Source: Methyloradius sp035460505 (GTDB lineage: Bacteria > Pseudomonadota > Gammaproteobacteria > Burkholderiales > Methylophilaceae). From it: a DNA stretch of 13,466 nucleotides. Shown here piece by piece: positions 7,187 to 13,466 of this stretch. Location: contig DATHWP010000032.1 in assembly GCA_035460505.1 (NCBI GenBank), positions 1 through 13,466 on the forward strand. Direction: 5' to 3'. Numbering within the stretch: position 1 is the stretch's first letter; each line of letters opens with the position of its first letter. The notes under the pieces were generated by a model that did not search any database, had not been told where the DNA came from, and worked only from the letters and a program-made list of their open reading frames with translations. Made by a program: the position numbers and the translations under genes.

Positions 7187-7216
7187 ACTATAAATGTGTC
7201 TCACTTTTACCCTCAA
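7187..7216 (-). promoter_or_regulatory. Candidate sigma70 promoter for mrcA
   Basis: Read on the minus strand, TTGAGG (7211-7216, 4 of 6 matches to TTGACA) is followed after 18 nt by TATAGT (7187-7192, 5 of 6 matches to TATAAT). The start of transcription would fall about 33 nt upstream of the mrcA ATG. The assignment rests on consensus matching by eye only. Confidence 0.4.
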
Positions 7217-7239
7217 TTTGAATTAAAAATAGAATTTGC

Positions 7240-7268
7240 TTTACAGGGGTTAAAGTTGTTGCTAGCAT
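7240..7268 (+). promoter_or_regulatory. Candidate sigma70 promoter for the pilMNOPQ operon
   Basis: TTTACA (7240-7245, 5 of 6 matches) is followed after a 17-nt spacer by TAGCAT (7263-7268, 4 of 6 matches). This predicts a leader of about 50 nt before the pilM TTG at 7326. A weaker alternative pairs TTGCTA (7259-7264) with TAGTAT (7283-7288) over 18 nt. Its position back-to-back with the mrcA promoter suits the 178-bp divergent gap, which otherwise holds only AT-rich sequence. Confidence 0.38.
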
Positions 7269-7325
7269 TTAATGTAAATTATTAGTATTGTGCGTAACTA
7301 CTCAATATAGAAAGAGAATTTCACT

Positions 7326-8396
7326 TTGAAATTTGATTTTTTTTCAGAAAAGACACCACCACTCATTGGGGTAGATATCAGTTCTACTTCTATCAAGATG
7401 GTCGAGTTGTCACAGGGGAGCAAGGGTGCATATCACCTTGAGGGTTACGCTATTGCCTCGCTCACTAAGGATGCAGTGGTCGATGGCAACATTGGCGAGC
7501 TTGATCAAGTCTCCGATGCCTTCAAGCGAGCGTGGAAATTACTAGGCTCTCGCGAAAAGCGTGTGGCGCTTGCCTTACCTGCAGCCGCTGTTATCAGTAA
7601 AAAAGTCATCATGCAATCAGGCCTGCGTGAACAGGATATGGAATTGCAAGTTGAAGCCGAAGCAAACCAATACATCCCATTCTCGCTAGATGAAGTCAAT
7701 ATTGACTTTCAAGTTATAGGCCCAGCACCCAATAATCCAGATGAAGTTGAAGTGCTTATCGCCGCATCACGTAAAGAAAAAATCGAAGATCGAGTAGCCG
7801 CTGCAGAGGGCGCTGGCCTCAGAGTAACGGTCATGGATGTAGAAACTTACGCCACAGAAACAGCCTACACGCTGATTGCAGACCAATTGCCAGATCATGG
7901 TAAAGGTCAAACAGTGATGATTCTGGATGTTGGCTCATCGCTCATTCATATCAATGTGATGCACGATAATGAGTCTGTCTATATACGTGAACAAGCTTTT
8001 GGTGGCGGACAACTTACCCAAGAAATTCAGCGTCGATTTGGTTTAACCCTAGAAGAGGCTGAAATAGCCAAACGAAAAGGTGGCTTGCCAGATAGCTACG
8101 AGTCAGAAGTCCTGCAACCGTTTGTACAGAATATGGCGCTTGAAGTAGCGCGTGCTGTGCAATTTTTCACTAGCTCAACCCAATATAACCGCGTTGATCA
8201 CATCATCCTGGCAGGTGGTTGTGCTGCCATACCTGGGGTGGATGTTATCGTGCAAGAGCGTGTTCAGGTCAATACGCTGATTGCTAATCCATTCAGTAAA
8301 ATGAGTTTGAATTCACGTATCAAACAACAACAAGTTTTTGCTGATGCACCATCGCTTTTAATAGCATGTGGTTTGGCCATGCGAGGAGTTGACTAA
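7326..8396 (+). CDS. pilM: Type IV pilus assembly protein PilM
   Basis: This 356-aa cytoplasmic actin-like ATPase fold protein (FtsA/SHS2 class) binds the N-terminal tail of PilN and links the pilus alignment complex to the cytoplasmic motor. The first phosphate loop reads GVDISSTSIKMVEL (15-28), the second DVGSSLIHIN (201-210) and the adenosine motif ILAGGCAAIPG (294-304). EAEIAKRKGGLP (244-255) is also typical of PilM. The length is standard. The start is TTG at 7326, preceded by AAAGAGA (7311-7317); no ATG is nearby and the start MKFDFFSEKTPPLIGVDIS aligns with family starts, so the rare codon is well supported. The stop overlaps the pilN ATG by 1 nt (TAATG). Confidence 0.96.
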   Translation: MKFDFFSEKTPPLIGVDISSTSIKMVELSQGSKGAYHLEGYAIASLTKDAVVDGNIGELDQVSDAFKRAWKLLGSREKRVALALPAAAVISKKVIMQSGLREQDMELQVEAEANQYIPFSLDEVNIDFQVIGPAPNNPDEVEVLIAASRKEKIEDRVAAAEGAGLRVTVMDVETYATETAYTLIADQLPDHGKGQTVMILDVGSSLIHINVMHDNESVYIREQAFGGGQLTQEIQRRFGLTLEEAEIAKRKGGLPDSYESEVLQPFVQNMALEVARAVQFFTSSTQYNRVDHIILAGGCAAIPGVDVIVQERVQVNTLIANPFSKMSLNSRIKQQQVFADAPSLLIACGLAMRGVD

Positions 8397-8980
8397 TGGT
8401 ACGCATCAATCTATTACCTCACAGACAAATTAAACGCGCAGAGCGTCAGCGTGAGTTTAATCTTATGCTTATTGGCACGCTGATGGTTGCTGCCGTTATC
8501 GTATTTATGGGTTATTCCTTTATTGATGCACAAGTCGAAGCGCAGCAAAGCAGAAATAAGCGCCTAGATGAAGCCAATGCAAAGCTAGATAAAGAAATTG
8601 AATCTATCAAAGAATTAAAAGGCCAGATTAGTGCTGTTCTTGAGCGTAAGAAGGTCGTAGAGGATTTGCAAACGAATCGCAGTCAAGCCGTCATCTTGCT
8701 TGATGAAATTGCCCGGCAATTACCAGAAGGATTATTCTTAAAATCAATCAGGCAGCAAGGTGCGATGATTATGCTTGAAGGACTTGCTGATACTAACGCG
8801 CGAGTGGCAACATTAGTGCGGAATTTATCTCAATCTCAGTGGTTGGAGTCCCCCAATCTAATAGAGATAAAGACAGTTTCTCTGGGGTCAACTAAGCAAA
8901 ATAATTTTACATTGAGTGTATTAATCAAGCCTCCAGCCCCAGCTTCGGATGATGGAAAGTCTAAGGGGGCAAAACCATGA
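8396..8980 (+). CDS. pilN: Type IV pilus inner-membrane protein PilN
   Basis: This 194-aa bitopic inner-membrane protein pairs with PilO in the pilus alignment complex. The cytoplasmic tail begins MVRINLLPHR, carrying the INLLP motif that docks into PilM. One membrane helix spans about 23-42. A charged coiled coil (about 45-95) and a small periplasmic alpha/beta domain follow, with a conserved LLDEIARQLPEGLFL segment (101-115) and a low-complexity Ser/Lys tail. A strong AGGAG site (8384-8388) within the end of pilM sits 7 nt before the ATG. The stop overlaps the pilO start as ATGA, so translation is likely coupled and subunit amounts kept balanced. Confidence 0.96.
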   Translation: MVRINLLPHRQIKRAERQREFNLMLIGTLMVAAVIVFMGYSFIDAQVEAQQSRNKRLDEANAKLDKEIESIKELKGQISAVLERKKVVEDLQTNRSQAVILLDEIARQLPEGLFLKSIRQQGAMIMLEGLADTNARVATLVRNLSQSQWLESPNLIEIKTVSLGSTKQNNFTLSVLIKPPAPASDDGKSKGAKP

Positions 8981-9600
8981 AGCTCGAAGACTTTAACCAG
9001 ATAGATTTTAAAACAGCAGGTACATTGCCTTTACCTGTTAAAGGTGTATTGCTTGGAATTCTACTGATTATTCTGGTGGGTGTTGGTTACTACTTTATAT
9101 GGAGTCCATTATTGGATGATTTGGCAACCGCCAAAGCTAAAGAAACTGATTTGCGGCAGGTATTTCTAAATAAAAAGAGGCAGGCAATTAATCTGGACTC
9201 TTACAAGCAACAGATGGTCGATATTGAGAAAACTTTTGGTGTCCTGCTAAAACAATTACCTGATAAATCTCAAATGGATGGTTTGCTGACCGACATTAAT
9301 CAGGCTGGTCTTGAGCGCGGTTTAGATTTTGAACTATTTAAGCCAGGACAAGAGACCTATAACGGATTTTATGCGGAGCTACCAATTTATATCAAAGTGA
9401 CTGGTACTTATTTTGACTTAGGTGCTTTCGCTAGTGATATTTCAAAACTTTCACGTATTGTCACGCTAAACGATATATCAATTAGTTCAAGTATGAGTAA
9501 GGATGGTAAAGAGTCTGCATTGGCTATTGAAGCAACAGCGAAAACTTATCGTTATCTTGATGCCTCAGAGGTTTCGACTAAAAAAGGTATCAAGAAATAG
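8977..9600 (+). CDS. pilO: Type IV pilus inner-membrane protein PilO
   Basis: This 207-aa bitopic inner-membrane protein forms heterodimers with PilN and connects to the lipoprotein PilP. A short cytoplasmic segment (1-21) precedes one membrane helix (about 22-42). A periplasmic coiled coil (about 48-85) follows, with residues such as SYKQQMVDIEKTFGVLLKQLP (seen around 66-86). The C-terminal ferredoxin-like domain (about 90-190) contains LLTDINQAGLERGLDFELFKPG and LPIYIKVTGTY-type elements expected of the family. The ATG at 8977 overlaps the pilN stop (ATGA) and is preceded by a purine-rich AAGGGGG site. pilP starts 12 nt after the TAG stop. Confidence 0.95.
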   Translation: MKLEDFNQIDFKTAGTLPLPVKGVLLGILLIILVGVGYYFIWSPLLDDLATAKAKETDLRQVFLNKKRQAINLDSYKQQMVDIEKTFGVLLKQLPDKSQMDGLLTDINQAGLERGLDFELFKPGQETYNGFYAELPIYIKVTGTYFDLGAFASDISKLSRIVTLNDISISSSMSKDGKESALAIEATAKTYRYLDASEVSTKKGIKK

Positions 9601-9612
9601 AGGCCGATAATT

Positions 9613-10158
9613 ATGACAACACTCAATGATTACAATAAAAAATTAAATTTGTCAGCTGGATCAATGCTGATCACAGTATGTGTATTTTTGCTAATTTCAT
9701 GCGGTTCAAATCAAGGCGATGATCTGGATCAGTTTATGAGTACTGCCGCTAATGATATGCAGCCTAAAATTGATCCCATTCCAGAAGTAAAACCTTACAC
9801 GGCAACAGAATTTAACGCTGATAGTCAACTAAATGATCCTTTTAAGGCTAGGAAAGCAAAAAATAGTTCAACGGGCGGGATACAGCCTAATTTGGTTAGA
9901 CCTAAAGAAGCACTAGAGGCGTATCCACTAGAAAGTCTTAAATATGTTGGTTTGCTGGCAAAGCAGAAATTAACGTATGCATTAATTAAAACCCCAGATG
10001 GAAATTTACAACAAGTCAAAATAGGGAATTACTTGGGGCAAAACTTTGGGATCATCACGGAAATTAGTGATAGCTCGGTAACGCTTAAAGAAATTGTTCA
10101 AGATGATTTGACGGGCGATTGGACTGATCGTACTTCAAGCATTAATTTGCAGGAATAA
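9613..10158 (+). CDS. pilP: Type IV pilus biogenesis lipoprotein PilP
   Basis: This 181-aa periplasmic lipoprotein bridges the inner-membrane PilN/PilO pair to the N-terminal domains of the PilQ secretin. The signal peptide has a lipobox-like LISC ending at Cys30, so the mature protein should be lipidated there. An extended linker (31-90) contains the conserved NDPF (74-77) used for PilNO contact. The C-terminal HR-type beta sandwich (about 98-180) contains RPKEALEAYPLESLKYVG, VKIGNYLGQNFG (135-146) and EIVQDDLTGDW (160-170). The ATG at 9613 has an AGAGG site (9600-9604). The n-region is long (about 17 residues), but the alternative ATG at 9664 would leave no positive charge before the hydrophobic core, so 9613 is preferred. 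Confidence 0.94.
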   Translation: MTTLNDYNKKLNLSAGSMLITVCVFLLISCGSNQGDDLDQFMSTAANDMQPKIDPIPEVKPYTATEFNADSQLNDPFKARKAKNSSTGGIQPNLVRPKEALEAYPLESLKYVGLLAKQKLTYALIKTPDGNLQQVKIGNYLGQNFGIITEISDSSVTLKEIVQDDLTGDWTDRTSSINLQE

Positions 10159-10160
10159 GG

Positions 10161-12272
10161 GTGAAAACGATGAGAAACAAATATTTAAGTACTTTTCTGT
10201 TTCAGATAATAATTGGCTTCTCTGCCTTGTACTTTGCTAGTGCAAATGCAGAGGATCAGCCAGACTTAAGTAATAAGATTGAACAGGTTGATTTCTCAAC
10301 CTTACCAGGTGGCAGAGTCGCGATAAAAATTAAAACTACTCAAGCACTCAGTAATGTTCCTGCTGGTTTTACATTAACTAATCCACCTCGGATTGCACTT
10401 GATTTCCCTGGCGTCGCTAGTGGGCTTGTTAAGAACAACCTGAACGCAGATCAAGGCGCTCTGAAAAGCATTAGTCTTGCGCAAGCTAAAGACAGAACAC
10501 GTATGGTGCTTAATTTATCTAAGTCTGTAGGCTACAGTACTAATATAAGTGGTAATGAAACTACCATCGTTTTACAGACAAATGAAATAACTGCTGATAC
10601 GCCCGTTAACGTGACGCGTTTTGCGGAGGTGAAGGCTGGTGATGAGTCACATATACTGAATAACATTGACTTCATTCGTGGAAAAAATGGTGAAGGTCGG
10701 ATTATGGTTGATTTGTCAGATGCTGGTGCGGGTATTGACATACGCCAGCAAGGCAAAACTATAGTCGTAGATTTTATTAACACAACTATCCCACCAAATT
10801 TGCAACGCAGATTAAATGTAATTAATTTTAATACACCAGTTCTCTACGTAGATGCGATGAAACAAGGAAAAAATACGCGTATTGTCATCGAACCTCAGGG
10901 GAATTGGGAGCAGTCAGCATATCAGGCGGATAAAAAATTTATTGTCGATGTAAGGCCAATACCTGATGACCCGAACCGCCTAGTTCAGAATGGCAAACCT
11001 GGATATGGTGGCGAAAAGCTCTCCCTGAATTTCCAAAACATTGATATTCGTTCTGTATTGCAAGTGATAGCTGATTTTACTGGCCTTAATATCATTACAA
11101 GTGATACTGTTACTGGCAATCTAACCTTGCGTTTGAAAGATGTGCCATGGGATCAGGCTCTAGATATCATCATGCAGAGTAAAGGTCTGACGCAACGTAA
11201 AACTGGTAACGTTGTTTTAATTGCACCACTAGATGAAGTAACAGCTAAAGAAAAGTTACAGTTAGAAGCAAATCAACAAATTGATGACTTGGAACCATTG
11301 CGTACGGAGGTGTTTACTCTAAAGTATATGAAGGCCGAAGCATTTAAAGGTATTTTAACTGATGAAAATCAAAAAATACTCTCCAAGAGAGGTAGCGCGG
11401 TGATGGATCCTCGAACAAATACAATGTTTGTACAAGATACAGCAAAGCATCTTGAGGAAGTCCAGCGCATTATCAACAAAATCGATATTCCTGTTAGGCA
11501 GGTGATGATTGAATCCAGACTAGTGATTGCAGACGAGAAATTTGGTAAAACACTTGGCGCAAGATTTGGTATACAGAAAGGAACTTCTACAGCCAACGGA
11601 GGTTATGGTATTAGTAGTACCGCTTCTGGTGCAGAAGGTCTAGCTACTGGAGCTACAAATGTAAGAACTTCTACGGATGCTTTGAACGTGAATTTGCCAG
11701 TATCTTCAGCCTATGGTAGCTTGGGTTTTAGCTTATTTAGATTGCCAGCAAACTTCTTGCTTAACCTTGAATTATCTGCATTGGAAACTGATAATCGGGG
11801 AAAAATTGTATCAAGTCCTCGAGTAACAACAGGCAACCAGCAAGAAGCCATTATTGAGCAAGGCACGCAAATTCCATATATTACTCCTGCATCAAGCGCT
11901 ACTACCGTACCAGCAGTTGCTTTTAAAGATGCGGTACTTAAGTTAACAGTAACACCACAAATTACCCCCGATGATAAAATCAATATGAAGCTTGAAGTGA
12001 AGAAAGATCAGGTTGGGGTGATTTTTAATAGCGTTCCTTCCATTGATACTCAGCGAGTCAAAACAGAGGTTTTAGTAGCTAATGGCGAAACTGCGGTATT
12101 GGGTGGCATTTACCAACAAACTGAACGTATTGATATTGATAAAGTACCGTTCTTCGGTAACATTCCATATCTTGGTAATTTGTTTAAAAGAACAACACGC
12201 CAAAACGACAAAACAGAATTGTTAATATTCATCACACCTAGAATTCTGGATGAGAATCTATCTGTTCGCTAG
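10161..12272 (+). CDS. pilQ: Type IV pilus secretin PilQ
   Basis: This 703-aa protein forms the outer-membrane secretin ring through which the pilus passes. A Sec signal peptide ends near ANA-ED (28-32). Two AMIN domains (about 38-140 and 165-265) bind peptidoglycan. An N0/STN domain (about 287-357, LSLNFQNIDIRSVLQVIADFTG), an N1 domain (about 380-445) and the C-terminal secretin domain (about 530-696) follow. The secretin signature VPFFGNIPYLGNLFKRT is at 662-678, ending in LLIFITPRIL. A Ser/Thr/Gly/Ala-rich segment lies at about 472-505. Two starts are possible: GTG at 10161 (AGGA 6 nt upstream, used here) or ATG at 10170, preceded by AAGGGTG. Both leave an intact signal peptide. It closes the pil operon and a strong terminator follows. 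Confidence 0.96.
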   Translation: MKTMRNKYLSTFLFQIIIGFSALYFASANAEDQPDLSNKIEQVDFSTLPGGRVAIKIKTTQALSNVPAGFTLTNPPRIALDFPGVASGLVKNNLNADQGALKSISLAQAKDRTRMVLNLSKSVGYSTNISGNETTIVLQTNEITADTPVNVTRFAEVKAGDESHILNNIDFIRGKNGEGRIMVDLSDAGAGIDIRQQGKTIVVDFINTTIPPNLQRRLNVINFNTPVLYVDAMKQGKNTRIVIEPQGNWEQSAYQADKKFIVDVRPIPDDPNRLVQNGKPGYGGEKLSLNFQNIDIRSVLQVIADFTGLNIITSDTVTGNLTLRLKDVPWDQALDIIMQSKGLTQRKTGNVVLIAPLDEVTAKEKLQLEANQQIDDLEPLRTEVFTLKYMKAEAFKGILTDENQKILSKRGSAVMDPRTNTMFVQDTAKHLEEVQRIINKIDIPVRQVMIESRLVIADEKFGKTLGARFGIQKGTSTANGGYGISSTASGAEGLATGATNVRTSTDALNVNLPVSSAYGSLGFSLFRLPANFLLNLELSALETDNRGKIVSSPRVTTGNQQEAIIEQGTQIPYITPASSATTVPAVAFKDAVLKLTVTPQITPDDKINMKLEVKKDQVGVIFNSVPSIDTQRVKTEVLVANGETAVLGGIYQQTERIDIDKVPFFGNIPYLGNLFKRTTRQNDKTELLIFITPRILDENLSVR

Positions 12273-12278
12273 TCATAT

Positions 12279-12307
12279 CTGACAGTTAAGCAGTTATCAC
12301 TTAAAAT
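12279..12307 (+). promoter_or_regulatory. Candidate sigma70 promoter for aroK-aroB
   Basis: CTGACA (12279-12284, 5 of 6 matches to TTGACA) lies exactly 17 nt before TAAAAT (12302-12307, 5 of 6 matches to TATAAT). Transcription would begin near 12313-12315, inside the left arm of the pilQ terminator, leaving a leader of about 23 nt. That transcript would lack most of the terminator's 5' arm. A GATGGG stretch (12323-12328) could serve as its ribosome-binding site. This is the best promoter match I found in the window. Confidence 0.5.
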
Positions 12308-12336
12308 GCCTGTCATGAATATGATGGGCATTTTTT
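12303..12336 (+). terminator. Intrinsic terminator of the pil operon
   Basis: AAAATGCC (12303-12310) pairs perfectly with GGCATTTT (12327-12334). The inner arm TGTCAT (12311-12316) pairs with ATGATG (12321-12326), including two G-T wobbles, around the loop GAAT (12317-12320). The stem is 14 bp and runs into six T residues (12331-12336). It starts 30 nt after the pilQ stop. The T-run ends one base before the aroK ATG, so the terminator also occupies the whole aroK leader. Confidence 0.8.
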
Positions 12337-12846
12337 ATGGATGGCAATATAATTTTTGTAGGGTTGATGGGCGCAGGCAAAACAACGGTTGGCCGTCTGC
12401 TTGCCAAGCATCTCAATAAATCATTCTATGATACAGATCAGGAAATTGAGCGTAGAACTGGCGTTACCGTGCCCTATATATTTGAGGTGGAAGGCGAAGC
12501 AGGGTTTCGCAGGCGTGAAAGCCAAATGATTCATGAGTTGGTAAATCTTGAGGATGTGGTGCTTGCTACTGGTGGCGGTGCCGTGCTTTGTAAAGAAAAC
12601 CGCGAAGTCATTAAAGGTGCGGGAACAGTCATTTATCTAAGAGCAAATGTGCATGAGTTGTGGTTAAGAACGCGCAATGACAAGAATCGTCCGCTGTTAC
12701 AGAATAATAATCCGCGCGCCAAATTAGAAGAGCTTTTTGAGCAACGTGATCCATTATATAAAGAGGTTGCAACTCACATTATTGATACAGGCGGCCAGCC
12801 AGTAAGTAATATTCTGCACTATATAGAAGAACAGATTAACCAATGA
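12337..12846 (+). CDS. aroK: Shikimate kinase
   Basis: This 169-aa cytoplasmic P-loop kinase phosphorylates shikimate at the 3-hydroxyl on the way to chorismate. Walker A is GLMGAGKTTVG (9-19, Lys15). The shikimate-binding residues Asp34 (in DTDQEIERRTG), Arg58 (in EGEAGFRRRE) and the glycine run ATGGGAV (77-83) are present, as are the lid NRPLL (117-121, Arg118) and Arg137. The start MDGNIIFVGLMGAGK matches family starts. The frame is closed 15 nt upstream by a TGA with no other start codon between, so ATG 12337 is well fixed. It immediately follows the T-run of the pilQ terminator. The TGA stop overlaps the aroB ATG (ATGA), the usual aroK-aroB coupling. Confidence 0.96.
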   Translation: MDGNIIFVGLMGAGKTTVGRLLAKHLNKSFYDTDQEIERRTGVTVPYIFEVEGEAGFRRRESQMIHELVNLEDVVLATGGGAVLCKENREVIKGAGTVIYLRANVHELWLRTRNDKNRPLLQNNNPRAKLEELFEQRDPLYKEVATHIIDTGGQPVSNILHYIEEQINQ

Positions 12847-13466
12847 CACAAACACTACAAGTTGCTTTAGGCGATAGATCATATCCAATTCATATTGGTC
12901 AAAATCTACTCAGTCGTGCTGATTTGATATTGCCGCATTTAAAGTCCAAGCAAGTGGCGATTGTCACTAATACGACCGTCGCGCCACTTTACCTCGAAAA
13001 ACTGACCCGAACTTTAACGAGCGAGGGCGTATCAATTACCAACATCATATTGTCTGATGGAGAGCGCTTTAAAAATTCCGAGACGCTCAACACAATATAC
13101 GATGCACTTCTGCAAAATCGCTGCGAGCGTAATACAACACTGATTGCATTGGGCGGTGGCGTCATTGGCGACCTTACAGGCTATGCTGCCGCAACTTATT
13201 TGCGCGGAGTGCCGTTTATACAAATACCTACTACTCTATTGGCCCAAGTGGATTCATCCGTAGGTGGAAAAACCGGCATTAATCATCCGCTAGGCAAAAA
13301 TATGATCGGTGCTTTTTACCAGCCACAAGTGGTACTTGCTGATATAGAGACCTTAAAAACTTTGCCCACACGTGAACTATCTGCTGGTCTGGCCGAAGTC
13401 ATCAAATATGGCTTGATTCGTGATTTGCCATTCTTTGAATGGTTAGAAAACAATATGCCTGCTTTG
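12843..13466 (+). CDS. aroB: 3-dehydroquinate synthase (partial, 3' end outside window)
   Basis: The visible 208 residues are the N-terminal part of an enzyme normally about 360 aa long; the frame is open to the window edge. AroB converts DAHP to 3-dehydroquinate using NAD+ and a divalent metal, the second step of the shikimate pathway. The protein begins MTQTLQVALGDRSYPIHIG. The NAD-binding residues DGE (72-74) and GGGVIGDLTGYAAATYLRG (104-122) are present. PTTLLAQVDSSVGGKTGIN (129-147) and the metal-ligand segment GLAEVIKYGLI (182-192, Glu185) follow. The domain carrying the two metal-binding histidines lies beyond the window. The ATG overlaps the aroK stop by 4 nt. It acts one step set upstream of its neighbour aroK in the same pathway. 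Confidence 0.95.
   Translation, partial: MTQTLQVALGDRSYPIHIGQNLLSRADLILPHLKSKQVAIVTNTTVAPLYLEKLTRTLTSEGVSITNIILSDGERFKNSETLNTIYDALLQNRCERNTTLIALGGGVIGDLTGYAAATYLRGVPFIQIPTTLLAQVDSSVGGKTGINHPLGKNMIGAFYQPQVVLADIETLKTLPTRELSAGLAEVIKYGLIRDLPFFEWLENNMPAL

Noticed and set aside
7246..7264. Sigma54-like GG...TTGC element upstream of pilM
   Set aside because: GG at 7248-7249 and GC at 7261-7262 are separated by 11 nt rather than the strict 10, and the rest of the -24 box does not match.
12283..12296. CAGTTA direct repeat (12283-12288 and 12291-12296) as a regulator site
   Set aside because: Two six-base copies in AT-rich DNA are easily chance, and no known operator matches.
12320..12325. TATGAT as an alternative -10 box that would make aroK nearly leaderless
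   Set aside because: No acceptable -35 box lies 16-18 nt upstream, whereas CTGACA/TAAAAT has ideal spacing.
1..13466. CRISPR arrays, tRNA genes, insertion sequences, defence or phage genes
   Set aside because: No regularly spaced repeats, no cloverleaf-like sequence, no transposase or integrase frame, and no target-site duplications were seen; nearly all the window is explained by housekeeping genes.

Overview
The window looks like a stretch of core chromosome from a betaproteobacterium, most likely of the Methylophilaceae (Methylotenera/Methylophilus type). This is inferred from the moderate, somewhat AT-leaning composition, the split trp pathway (trpG, trpD and trpC together, with no trpF, trpB or trpA here), and the classic proteobacterial order PBP1a <-> pilMNOPQ-aroK-aroB. 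I see no mobile element, CRISPR array, tRNA, rRNA or phage gene. I found no convincing new biological system; the interesting signals are small-scale.

Region 1 (1-3991, + strand) is a tightly packed run: trpG, trpD, a small membrane-anchored DUF3465-type protein, trpC and hemB. Spacing runs from a 1-nt overlap to a gap of about 30 nt, so one transcript is likely. TrpG supplies ammonia to anthranilate synthase (TrpE is not in the window), TrpD adds the phosphoribosyl group and TrpC closes the indole ring. HemB makes porphobilinogen for tetrapyrroles. The DUF3465 gene sits between trpD and trpC and has no obvious role in tryptophan synthesis.

Region 2 (4002-7147, - strand) converges on hemB. 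It holds mrcA/ponA (bifunctional penicillin-binding protein 1A) and, downstream of it, an unrecognised conserved 233-aa protein with a weak nucleotidyltransferase-like motif. An 11-bp perfect hairpin lies between these two genes.

Region 3 (7148-13466, + strand) starts with a 178-bp divergent promoter region and continues with pilM, pilN, pilO, pilP and pilQ. These encode the type IV pilus alignment subcomplex, from the cytoplasmic PilM through the inner-membrane PilN/PilO and the lipoprotein PilP to the outer-membrane secretin PilQ. A strong intrinsic terminator follows pilQ, and its U-tract abuts the aroK start codon. A good sigma70-type promoter overlaps that same terminator. aroK and aroB (shikimate pathway, upstream of chorismate and so of tryptophan) overlap by 4 nt; aroB runs off the end of the window.
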